A stretch of 64,000 bases of DNA from a virus. Position 1 is the stretch's first letter. Each line of letters opens with the position of its first letter. The position numbers and the translations under genes were made by a program. The notes under the pieces were generated by a model that ran no database searches, had not been told where the DNA came from, and saw only the letters and a program-made list of their open reading frames with translations. The stretch lies in the IMG/VR virus record IMGVR_UViG_3300017917_003446, positions 51,473 through 115,472 of that record; one strand, written 5' to 3'. Shown piece by piece: positions 53,084 through 60,432 of this stretch.

Positions 53084-54063
53084 TTGTTTCAAAAACACCT
53101 TTTAGATTATCTTTATTTGGTGGTGGTACAGACTATCCTGCTTGGTATGAAAATAATCAATGCAGTTTAATTACTGCAGCAATGAATCAATATACATATA
53201 TTTCAATCAAAAATTTACCACCATTTTTTGATTATAAAACTAGAATAATGTATTCTATAGTTGAAAAGGTAAATTTATTAAATGAAATAAAACATCCTGC
53301 AGTTAAAGCTTGCCTTTCATATTTAAGTATAGATGATGGTATGTCTATAGGATATGATGGAGATCTGCCTGCCAGGTCTGGAATAGGATCAAGTTCATCA
53401 TTTACTGTTGGATTATTGAATGCTTTGTATGCATATAAAGGTATAAAACTTAATAAAAGACAATTAGCAGAAGAAGCTATTCATGTTGAACATAATATTA
53501 TAAAGGAATCAGTAGGTATCCAAGATCAAATTGCTGCTGCTTATGGTGGCATAAATCTTGTAAAGATGGGGCAAAAATGGTCTGTTAAAAATTTATCATT
53601 AAGCGATGAATACATAAAGGAATTGGAATCTCATATTTTATTAGGCTATTCTAACGTAAGTAGATTTGCTGAAATACAAGCTAAAAAGAAAATAGATAAC
53701 ATAAAAGAAGGCAAATCTGAAAATGAACTTAATGAGATTTCCGGGATAGCTTATGATGCTATAAATACAATGATCCATGAAGATGACATATTTAAATTAG
53801 GTGAGTACTTGCAACAAAGTTGGGAAATAAAAAAGAAACTCGCTGATGGTATTACGACTGATTGGATAGATGAAATATATAAAACAGGTATTAAGTACGG
53901 TGCTTATGGTGGTAAACTTATGGGAGCAGGTGGGGGAGGATTCTTTTATTTCTTAGCTCCTCCTAAACTACATGATAAAATTAAAAAAGAATTAATAAGT
54001 ATTAATATTTGGGTACCTTTTAAATTTGATTTTGAGGGTAGTAGACTTTTAACATTAGGATGA
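53080..54063 (+). CDS. GHMP-family sugar kinase (HddA-like)
   Basis: 327 residues. KTPFRLSLFGGGTDYP at the start, the ATP loop PARSGIGSSSSFTVG (~92), and the C-terminal GKLMGAGGGGFFYF motif place it with heptose 7-phosphate and related sugar kinases. It phosphorylates a sugar at C1 or C7 before nucleotide activation. Stop and next start overlap (ATGA). Confidence 0.9.
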   Translation: MIVSKTPFRLSLFGGGTDYPAWYENNQCSLITAAMNQYTYISIKNLPPFFDYKTRIMYSIVEKVNLLNEIKHPAVKACLSYLSIDDGMSIGYDGDLPARSGIGSSSSFTVGLLNALYAYKGIKLNKRQLAEEAIHVEHNIIKESVGIQDQIAAAYGGINLVKMGQKWSVKNLSLSDEYIKELESHILLGYSNVSRFAEIQAKKKIDNIKEGKSENELNEISGIAYDAINTMIHEDDIFKLGEYLQQSWEIKKKLADGITTDWIDEIYKTGIKYGAYGGKLMGAGGGGFFYFLAPPKLHDKIKKELISINIWVPFKFDFEGSRLLTLG

Positions 54064-55241
54064 TTATGAAATATCCATTGATGAGAAATAACATTACCAG
54101 AGAAGATCTTGATTTAGTGATCGAACATCTTAAACAAGATAATCCTATTTTAACTAATGGTCCTCATATCAAAGAGTTTGAGGAACAGTGGTCTAATTGG
54201 CTTGGATGTAAATATAGTGTATTTGTAAATTCTGGTGCTTCTGCTAATCTCTTGACTATGGCTATGTTGAAGATTAAGCACCCAGAGGGAGGCGAAGTTA
54301 TTGTCCCTCCGTTCACTTGGGTATCAGACATAGCATCAGTTATTCAATGTGGATTTACCCCAGTGTTTGTTGATATTAATCCGAACACATTGGCAATGGA
54401 TACTGACCTTATTTTAAAAGCTTTAACGCCAAGAACAAGAGCAGTTTTTATGACTCATGCTCAAGGGTTTGTTGGACTAACTTATAAGTTATTGTATTGG
54501 CTACATCAAAAGAAAATACCTCTTATTGAAGATGTATGTGAATCTCATGGCGCAAAATTTAATGCAAGTACACAGAAAGTAGGAACATTTGGTTGGGTAT
54601 CTAATTTTTCCTTTTATTATGCACATCATATGTCTACTATTGAAGGCGGCATGGTCTGTACTAATGATAAAGATGTTTACCATACAGTTAGAATGTTAAG
54701 ATCACATGGCATGGTAAGAGAATGTAATAGTGATGAAATCAAATCGCAGTATATTTCAGATCATCCAGATCTAAATCCTAGTTTTATTTTTGCGCATCCT
54801 GCATACAATATGCGAGGTACAGAAATAGGTGGAATCTTAGGCAAAAGTCAATTGAAACGCTTAGACGAAAATATTGAAAAGCGTAATAGAAATCACGAGT
54901 ATTTCTTAAGTAAACTTGACCCGGTAAAATATAAAACTGATTTTTATCTTGATGGTGCAAGTAACTATGCTTTTAATCTTGTTCTAAATGCTCCAGATTT
55001 TGTGTTTGTAGAAAAATTAATGAATACTATGGATGATCATGGTATTGAATACAGAAGAGGTAGTGCAGGTGGTGGTAATCAATTAAGGCAACCTTATCTT
55101 AAGAATCATGTACCTGAAGGGTTTGCCGAACAGTTTCCTGAGACAGATCATATGCATTTCTTTGGATTTTATATAGGTAATTATCCCGAGCTTACCTTTG
55201 AGGAAATAGATGAAATTGTTGGAGTTTTAAATAATGCGTAA
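54060..55241 (+). CDS. DegT-family PLP enzyme with Lys-to-His change (ColD/RfbH-type 3-dehydratase)
   Basis: 393 residues of the DegT/DnrJ/EryC1 family. The PLP Lys site is FSFYYAHHMSTIEGGM: the usual Lys is His (His190). That change defines the sugar C3-dehydratases ColD and RfbH/E1 and marks dehydratase rather than aminotransferase chemistry. The four-Cys [2Fe-2S] set of RfbH is not seen, which leans to a ColD-like cofactor-only enzyme. It probably makes a 3-deoxy or 3,6-dideoxy sugar. IEDVCESHGA holds the conserved Asp. Confidence 0.85.
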   Translation: MIMKYPLMRNNITREDLDLVIEHLKQDNPILTNGPHIKEFEEQWSNWLGCKYSVFVNSGASANLLTMAMLKIKHPEGGEVIVPPFTWVSDIASVIQCGFTPVFVDINPNTLAMDTDLILKALTPRTRAVFMTHAQGFVGLTYKLLYWLHQKKIPLIEDVCESHGAKFNASTQKVGTFGWVSNFSFYYAHHMSTIEGGMVCTNDKDVYHTVRMLRSHGMVRECNSDEIKSQYISDHPDLNPSFIFAHPAYNMRGTEIGGILGKSQLKRLDENIEKRNRNHEYFLSKLDPVKYKTDFYLDGASNYAFNLVLNAPDFVFVEKLMNTMDDHGIEYRRGSAGGGNQLRQPYLKNHVPEGFAEQFPETDHMHFFGFYIGNYPELTFEEIDEIVGVLNNA

Positions 55242-56190
55242 AATTTTAGTGACAGGTGGTGCTGGATATATTGGCTCAATACTATCACAGCAGTTGCTTA
55301 CTTATAACTATGAAGTAATTATACTTGATGATTTTAGATATAAGCAAAATATTAATCATTTATGCTATTTGGATAGTTGTGAAATCATAAAAGGAGATGT
55401 GAGAGACGAATCATTAATGCGTTCACTTATGAAAAAAGCTGACGTTGTGATTCCTTTAGCAGCACTTGTAGGCGCACCGATATGTAAAGCAGATCCTATC
55501 AATGCTGATTCTATAAACAAAGATGCTATTCTTAAAATGTTAGAAATGAAGGCAAAAGATCAGATTATTATGATGCCTACTACTAACAGTGCTTATGGAT
55601 CAGGCCATGCTTTGAATGGTGATTCTACAATAAACAACTATTGTGATGAAAATTCACCTTTGAATCCTATATCAAAATATGCCGTTGATAAAGTAATGAT
55701 TGAAAAAGAACTAATGCAACATGAAAATGTTATTAGTTTTCGTTTAGCTACAGTGATGGGTATGTCCCCAAGAATGAGATTAGATCTATTAGTAAATCAA
55801 TTTGTATATAGAGCACTTACAGATAAGACTATTGTAATGTTTGAGGGGCATTTTAAAAGAAACTATATTCATGTTAGGGACGTTGCTTTTGCAATGCTTC
55901 ACTCTTTAAGTATGTTTACTAAAATGAAAAATAATATTTACAACTTAGGATTATCTGACGCTAATATTTCTAAAATGGAACTTGCTAATCTAATTAAAAA
56001 TTATATACCCGATTTTGTTGTTATGGAAGCAGAATATATTAAAGATCCTGATCAAAGAAATTATATAGTATCTAACGATAAAATAGAAAAAACAGGTTGG
56101 CGTCCCATGTATAATTTAGATAAAACAATAAAAGAATTGATGAAGGGTATTCCTACTCTTAAGAATACTGTGTACGATAATTTGATATGA
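55234..56190 (+). CDS. NAD-dependent sugar epimerase/dehydratase
   Basis: 318 residues. VTGGAGYIGSILSQQL is the NAD loop; MPTTNSAYGSG the Thr/Ser site; PISKYAVDKVMIE the Tyr-x3-Lys. Extended SDR, probably acting on a nucleotide sugar in the deoxysugar pathway. It overlaps the DegT gene by 8 bases and the hydroxylase gene by 4. Confidence 0.85.
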   Translation: MRKILVTGGAGYIGSILSQQLLTYNYEVIILDDFRYKQNINHLCYLDSCEIIKGDVRDESLMRSLMKKADVVIPLAALVGAPICKADPINADSINKDAILKMLEMKAKDQIIMMPTTNSAYGSGHALNGDSTINNYCDENSPLNPISKYAVDKVMIEKELMQHENVISFRLATVMGMSPRMRLDLLVNQFVYRALTDKTIVMFEGHFKRNYIHVRDVAFAMLHSLSMFTKMKNNIYNLGLSDANISKMELANLIKNYIPDFVVMEAEYIKDPDQRNYIVSNDKIEKTGWRPMYNLDKTIKELMKGIPTLKNTVYDNLI

Positions 56191-56942
56191 TCAATCAACG
56201 AAATTTTTACGACATAGAAAAATTAAGATCAGATTTTCTATCGGCTAAACCTTTCAACTATGTAGTTATAGATAATTTCTTAGAAGAATGGTTAGCAGAA
56301 AAAATTTACGACGAAATACCTAATTGGGATGATGATAAAGCATGGGGAGTTTTTTATAATAATCCGATTGAAGTGAAGAAAACAACTAATCATTGGGATA
56401 AATTTAAAGAATATACTTATAAAACTTTTCATTATTTAAATTCAAAACAATATTTAGATGAAATAAGATATATTACAGATTGTCAAGGATTAGTAGCAGA
56501 TGAAGGACTACATGGTGGAGGATATCATTGCCATGGTAATGGTGGAAAGTTAAATGTGCATTTAGATTATAATATACATCCTAAGCTAAAACTACAAAGA
56601 AAACTAAATATTATAATATACTTAGCAAAAAATTGGAAAAAAGAATATGGTGGAGAATTACAACTATGGCATGGAGATAATGAAAAAGCTATTAGTTGTG
56701 AGCAAGTAATAGATATAAAATTTAATAGAGCTATTCTATTTGATACTACACAAAATTCTTGGCATGGATTCCCCGGCACAATAAAATGTCCCGATGAAAT
56801 TAGTAGAAAAAGTTTAGCTGTGTATTACTTACAACCACCTAAAGATAGTAACAATAGATATAGAGCATTGTATGTTCCCTCAAAAGAACAAGAAAATGAT
56901 CCCAGTGTTGTTGAATTTTGTAAAGAGAGAAGTAAATTATGA
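56187..56942 (+). CDS. 2OG-Fe(II) oxygenase (prolyl-4-hydroxylase-like)
   Basis: 251 residues. KLNVHLDYNIHP gives the HxD, NSWHGFPGTI the distal His, and SRKSLAVYYL the Arg. GGELQLWHGD is the intervening strand. One of three such oxygenases in this window. Target unknown. Confidence 0.85.
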   Translation: MINQRNFYDIEKLRSDFLSAKPFNYVVIDNFLEEWLAEKIYDEIPNWDDDKAWGVFYNNPIEVKKTTNHWDKFKEYTYKTFHYLNSKQYLDEIRYITDCQGLVADEGLHGGGYHCHGNGGKLNVHLDYNIHPKLKLQRKLNIIIYLAKNWKKEYGGELQLWHGDNEKAISCEQVIDIKFNRAILFDTTQNSWHGFPGTIKCPDEISRKSLAVYYLQPPKDSNNRYRALYVPSKEQENDPSVVEFCKERSKL

Positions 56943-57586
56943 ATTTGTGGAACGAATTTAAAACTAATCAACATAAGATTATACATAAGTGGTCACACTA
57001 TTTTCCAGTTTATGATAAACTACTATCAGAATATAGAAACAAAAATATAAATGTCTTGGAAATAGGTGTGCTTGATGGTGGTTCTTTAGAACTATGGCAT
57101 AGATATTTTGGACCTAATGCTCTCATTGTGGGCATAGATAATCACTTTCAACCCAATAGCCAGGGATTATCTTTTGATAATCCCATGATACAATTTAGAA
57201 GAGGCGACCAATCTGATACTAATTTTTTAAATGAAGTTGTAAAAGAGTTTGGTGAATTTGATATTATTATAGATGATGGATCTCATGTGTCGCAGCATGT
57301 AATAAAATCATTTAATGCTTTATACCCATATGTTACTAAGAATGGTATGTATATTATAGAAGATACGCATACTTCATACTGGGGTTCTCACGGTGGAGGA
57401 TTGAAACTACCGAACACTACAATAGAATTTGCTAAAGAATTAGTAGATGAACTAAATGCAGTACATACTAAAATTTTACCAGTAACAGATTTTACAGAGC
57501 AAACTCATAGCATTACTTTTTATGATAGTATGATTGTAGTACAAAAAGGTGGTTCACGTTGGAAACAAGCAGTGAGTAGTTCATGA
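56939..57586 (+). CDS. SAM-dependent methyltransferase (MycE/CmcI-like)
   Basis: 215 residues. NVLEIGVLDGGSLELW is the glycine loop, IVGIDNHF the acidic site, FDIIIDDGSHVSQH a metal-type Asp/His motif, and IIEDTHTSYWG the next strand. This pattern is that of sugar O-methyltransferases such as MycE. Methylation of a completed glycan is plausible. ATGA-type overlaps on both sides. Confidence 0.82.
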   Translation: MNLWNEFKTNQHKIIHKWSHYFPVYDKLLSEYRNKNINVLEIGVLDGGSLELWHRYFGPNALIVGIDNHFQPNSQGLSFDNPMIQFRRGDQSDTNFLNEVVKEFGEFDIIIDDGSHVSQHVIKSFNALYPYVTKNGMYIIEDTHTSYWGSHGGGLKLPNTTIEFAKELVDELNAVHTKILPVTDFTEQTHSITFYDSMIVVQKGGSRWKQAVSSS

Positions 57587-58323
57587 AATCCGCACTAGTA
57601 ATTACGCCCACTACAGGAGCATCTGTACTAAAAGATGCTATGGAATCAGTGCAGAATCAATACTATGACAATGTGGAACATTTGATAGTAATTGATGGAG
57701 AAAAATTTGCAGATAGAGCATATAAAACTATAAAGGAATCAGGTTTAACCAAAAAACATAAAGTGCAAATTAGTCTTGTGCCATATAATACAGGCGGAGA
57801 AGGATACTACGGACACAGAGTAATGGCAGCATATAGTCATCTATGTCCCCATGATTATATTTTATTTTTAGATCAAGACAATTGGTATGAGCCTAATCAC
57901 GTATCAAGTTTAATAAAAGAAATAGAAGAATTTAATTTTGAATGGGCACACAGCTTAAGAAATATATATACTGAGAACAAAGAATTTGTTTGCAGAGATG
58001 ACTGTGAATCGTTAGGTAGATGGCCTGTTTGGGTTAAAGAAGACCAGCACCTAGTTGATTCAAGCTCTTATTGTTTCACTAATAAATTTTTACGAATGGT
58101 TGGACATATTTGGGATCATGGGTGGGGTGCAGATAGAAGATTTTATATGATTCTAAAGAACGATATGATGCATAAAAATTATGGGTGTAGTGGCAAATAT
58201 ACTATGAATTATAGATTAGGTGGCAATGAAGGATCAGTAACACCCGATTTCTTTATTAAAGGTAATGAAATATCTAAACAAAGATACGGTGATAAATATC
58301 CATGGTCTACAGAATTGAAGTAA
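57583..58323 (+). CDS. Glycosyltransferase family 2
   Basis: 246 residues. ALVITPTTGASVLKDAMESVQNQYYDNVEHLIVIDG is the GT2 entry; YILFLDQDNWYE the DxD site; GWGADRRFYMIL a late acceptor motif. Last gene of the second glycan block, five bases before the tRNA. Confidence 0.88.
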   Translation: MKSALVITPTTGASVLKDAMESVQNQYYDNVEHLIVIDGEKFADRAYKTIKESGLTKKHKVQISLVPYNTGGEGYYGHRVMAAYSHLCPHDYILFLDQDNWYEPNHVSSLIKEIEEFNFEWAHSLRNIYTENKEFVCRDDCESLGRWPVWVKEDQHLVDSSSYCFTNKFLRMVGHIWDHGWGADRRFYMILKNDMMHKNYGCSGKYTMNYRLGGNEGSVTPDFFIKGNEISKQRYGDKYPWSTELK

Positions 58324-58327
58324 CAAG

Positions 58328-58402
58328 CGCGGGGTAGTTCAGTAGGAGAACAGTGGACTCATAATCCACAGGTCGGAGGTGCGAATCCTTCCCCCGCATC
58401 CA
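58328..58402 (+). tRNA. tRNA-Met (CAT), initiator-like
   Basis: A 75-base cloverleaf with CCA encoded. Acceptor CGCGGGG pairs with CCCCGCA, leaving a C1-A72 mismatch, the hallmark of bacterial initiator tRNA. The anticodon loop is CTCATAA, as in tRNA-fMet; the anticodon stem has GC pairs at 29-41 and 30-40 and AU at 31-39. D-stem GTTC/GAAC. Oddities: discriminator U, G at T-loop position 55 (TGCGAAT), and elongator-like Y11-R24. Ile2 (lysidine) identity is less likely given the mismatch. Confidence 0.85.
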
Positions 58403-58409
58403 TCACTTT

Positions 58410-58428
58410 TTGCAGATTGATTCTGCAA
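58410..58428 (+). terminator. Weak hairpin after the tRNA
   Basis: TTGCAGA and TCTGCAA form a seven-pair stem with a 5-base loop, followed by TATCTTTATT. It may end the plus-strand transcript or guide tRNA 3' processing. The downstream T run is poor. Confidence 0.4.
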
Positions 58429-58453
58429 TATCTTTATTACCAATCATAAAATA

Positions 58454-58488
58454 GGGTGCGTACCAGAGCATTACCCAGTACGCAACCC
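58454..58488 (-). terminator. Convergent terminator for the minus-strand cassette
   Basis: GGGT-GCGTAC pairs with GTACGC-a-ACCC (one bulged A). Read on the minus strand the stem is followed by TATTTTAT, 15 bases after the last minus-strand gene. It marks the strand switch of the window. Confidence 0.75.
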
Positions 58489-58502
58489 ACACATCTAAAA
58501 CG

Positions 58503-58889
58503 CTATTTACCATCGTCTTTCTTATCTTTGGCATCTTTGTCAGCTGCCCTTTGTGCGGCAGCTCCAGCCATTGCTGCTTCCTTACCTGTACCTGCCAACA
58601 TTATACCTGATAATGTACCACATAAAAATGTTGCTACAGGAATAATAAGTTCAAAGAATTTTTGATCTATAGGGCTAATAGCATTAAGAGGTTGAGTAAC
58701 AAACATAATACTATACAACACCGTAAACACAATACCAATAAGAGTAAAGGCTAGGCAACATCCAATAATAAACTTAAGACGAACCATAAGTTCGTTTTCT
58801 GTATAGCGCTCACCTTTTTTACTTCTATTAGAATCTGTTTTAGGATCTTCAGCTTTAGCCATAACTTTGTCTACAATATTATCTAGCAT
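58503..58889 (-). CDS. Small membrane protein with two transmembrane segments
   Basis: 128 residues. A basic N-terminus, two hydrophobic segments (LKFIIGCCLAFTLIGIVFTV and LIIPVATFLCGTLSGIML), then an Ala-rich and strongly charged tail (AADKDAKDKKDDGK). Two membrane segments and a charged tail recall holins, but nothing is specific. The ATG overlaps the lipoprotein stop (TAATG), preferred over a GTG upstream. Confidence 0.6.
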   Translation of the reverse strand: MLDNIVDKVMAKAEDPKTDSNRSKKGERYTENELMVRLKFIIGCCLAFTLIGIVFTVLYSIMFVTQPLNAISPIDQKFFELIIPVATFLCGTLSGIMLAGTGKEAAMAGAAAQRAADKDAKDKKDDGK

Positions 58890-59071
58890 TATTTGCACTC
58901 CTTCTTAGCTTCTTCCTTAAATATATGCTCAGGACAAGTCTTGTTTATTTCGCACCAAGGTTTTTTACATATATCTTTATCCCAATTGTCTGGATTTTGG
59001 CAGGGATATCTGTAGTAATCTGAGCATCCTGCCAATAAAGCTAAACTAAATAAAGCTATTAGCCTAGCCAT
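58889..59071 (-). CDS. Small lipoprotein
   Basis: 60 residues. MARLIALFSLALLAGC is a clear type II signal with lipobox LLAGC. The mature part has six Cys including the lipid-bearing one (CQNP, ICKK, WCEI, TCPE). It could be a spanin outer-membrane subunit or a superinfection factor; the Cys content suggests disulphide bonding in the periplasm. It overlaps the upstream gene by 13 bases. Confidence 0.75.
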   Translation of the reverse strand: MARLIALFSLALLAGCSDYYRYPCQNPDNWDKDICKKPWCEINKTCPEHIFKEEAKKECK

Positions 59072-59589
59072 GGTGCCCACATCCACAATGCCTGGCTAAC
59101 TATTAAAGCACCAGCTGCGCCTACAACAGTACTTACGTAGAACATAGGCATACTGGCGGCTAAAATACTAGCTGTTAGTAAGACGATAGCTATTTGTAAT
59201 ATACTACCACCCCAAGTAAACCATGGACTACGCTTTTTAGCTTCATCACGTTCTGCTTCTAATGCCTTAGCCTTTTCCATAATCTCTTTTTTGTCGTCAC
59301 TCATACGCTTTGCTTCAGCTTCAAATTTTTCTTTGTTTGCAGGAATCTGTGATTCTGCAGCATTTATTTCATAAAGTACACCGCGTACATTTTTTGCCTG
59401 ATACCAAGCCCACATATTGTTAGCTTGTATAGTATTATTTTGTATTTTGCTACTATTGGAACCACCTATCATAGTATTAATGGCCAATAGAGCAGCAAGA
59501 AATACAATTACAAATCCAGCTTTATCTTTAATCTTAGCTTCGCGTTCACTACGTGTTAAAGGTTTTACTTCAGGTTTAGTATCTGACAT
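59059..59589 (-). CDS. DUF4337-like membrane protein
   Basis: 176 residues. One N-terminal membrane segment (AGFVIVFLAALLAINTMI), a soluble NNMWAWYQAKNVRG block typical of DUF4337, a coiled coil (~80-120), and two C-terminal hydrophobic segments. Function of the family is unknown. With the lipoprotein beside it, an inner-membrane/outer-membrane pair such as spanins is conceivable, but the topology is unlike Rz. Confidence 0.7.
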   Translation of the reverse strand: MSDTKPEVKPLTRSEREAKIKDKAGFVIVFLAALLAINTMIGGSNSSKIQNNTIQANNMWAWYQAKNVRGVLYEINAAESQIPANKEKFEAEAKRMSDDKKEIMEKAKALEAERDEAKKRSPWFTWGGSILQIAIVLLTASILAASMPMFYVSTVVGAAGALIVSQALWMWAPWLG

Positions 59590-59599
59590 ATTATTCTCC

Positions 59600-60253
59600 T
59601 CATTTATTTGCCAGTGGATTATCTAATGCCTTCTTCAAATCTTCCGAAATCTTTTTATCGAGTGCTTTCATACGACTATCAATCTCTTTATTGTTAGCAG
59701 CAATAGCCTTAGTATTCTCTGCCGCCATTCGATTCATTTCCTTGGTAGCAGCATTCATGCTAGCATCAGCAGATTTTTGTATATTTCTTACTTCAGTTTT
59801 TACTTCTGCTACGGTTCTGTCGATTTCTCTTTGTTGAGTTTTATTACTTCTCTCAACTTCTTCTACTGTCTTTTCAATACGACGAATATCATTCTTCAAA
59901 TCATTTTTAATATCGCGAGTATATTCAGCAGTTTTGTCTGATCCTTCTTGTACTGCCTTTGCTGTTTTAGCTGAGTTTTCTTCTATAACTGCTAGACGTT
60001 TATCAAACTCTGAAAAATCTGGCGCTACATATTCTGCGATTTTCTTTTTCATTCCCATATAATCTTTGTATACCTCAAAGACTCCATACAATCCACCTAA
60101 TGTGCTACTAATTAATGTAGCAGCTACCATTAATTTTGCCGGAGTAAATTCATAACCACCTATACTGATTACAGTATCTTTACTAGCATACTTCTTCATA
60201 GCCGCTTCGGCATCATCTATTTTCTTATTTATATCTACCTTTTCTTCTGACAT
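59600..60253 (-). CDS. Membrane-anchored coiled-coil protein
   Basis: 217 residues. A hydrophobic segment near residues 38-62 (PAKLMVAATLISSTLGGLYG) followed by an extended coiled coil (~70-210) rich in Lys/Glu/Asn and ending LDNPLANK. It could span the periplasm like an inner-membrane spanin, or be a virion internal protein. Ribosome-binding site AAGGAAA precedes its ATG. Confidence 0.6.
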   Translation of the reverse strand: MSEEKVDINKKIDDAEAAMKKYASKDTVISIGGYEFTPAKLMVAATLISSTLGGLYGVFEVYKDYMGMKKKIAEYVAPDFSEFDKRLAVIEENSAKTAKAVQEGSDKTAEYTRDIKNDLKNDIRRIEKTVEEVERSNKTQQREIDRTVAEVKTEVRNIQKSADASMNAATKEMNRMAAENTKAIAANNKEIDSRMKALDKKISEDLKKALDNPLANK

Positions 60254-60319
60254 TTATTTTCCTTAATGTTTGTCGTGAATCTACTCAATAACAATTCTTG
60301 CATCAACATCAATTCGTTA

Positions 60320-60430
60320 TCATTTATCAGTTAAAAATTTTTTAACTAAAAACGTTGAAGTAGTAACAAAATAAGCTACAGTTGCTATACAAAAGTAAAT
60401 AGTGACATATCTTAATCTGAGGTAGTTTAT
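60320..60430 (-). other. Possible small membrane ORF without a standard start codon
   Basis: In the 179-base gap after the 870-residue gene, an open frame of 36 codons starts with ATA behind AGGAG and encodes a hydrophobic segment (IYFCIATVAYFV) with a basic end (LVKKFLTDK). No ATG, GTG or TTG is in frame. A near-palindromic AT hairpin lies at 60329-60347 (AGTTAAAAA/TTTTTAACT). The rest of the gap shows nothing. Confidence 0.2.
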
Positions 60431-60432
60431 TA

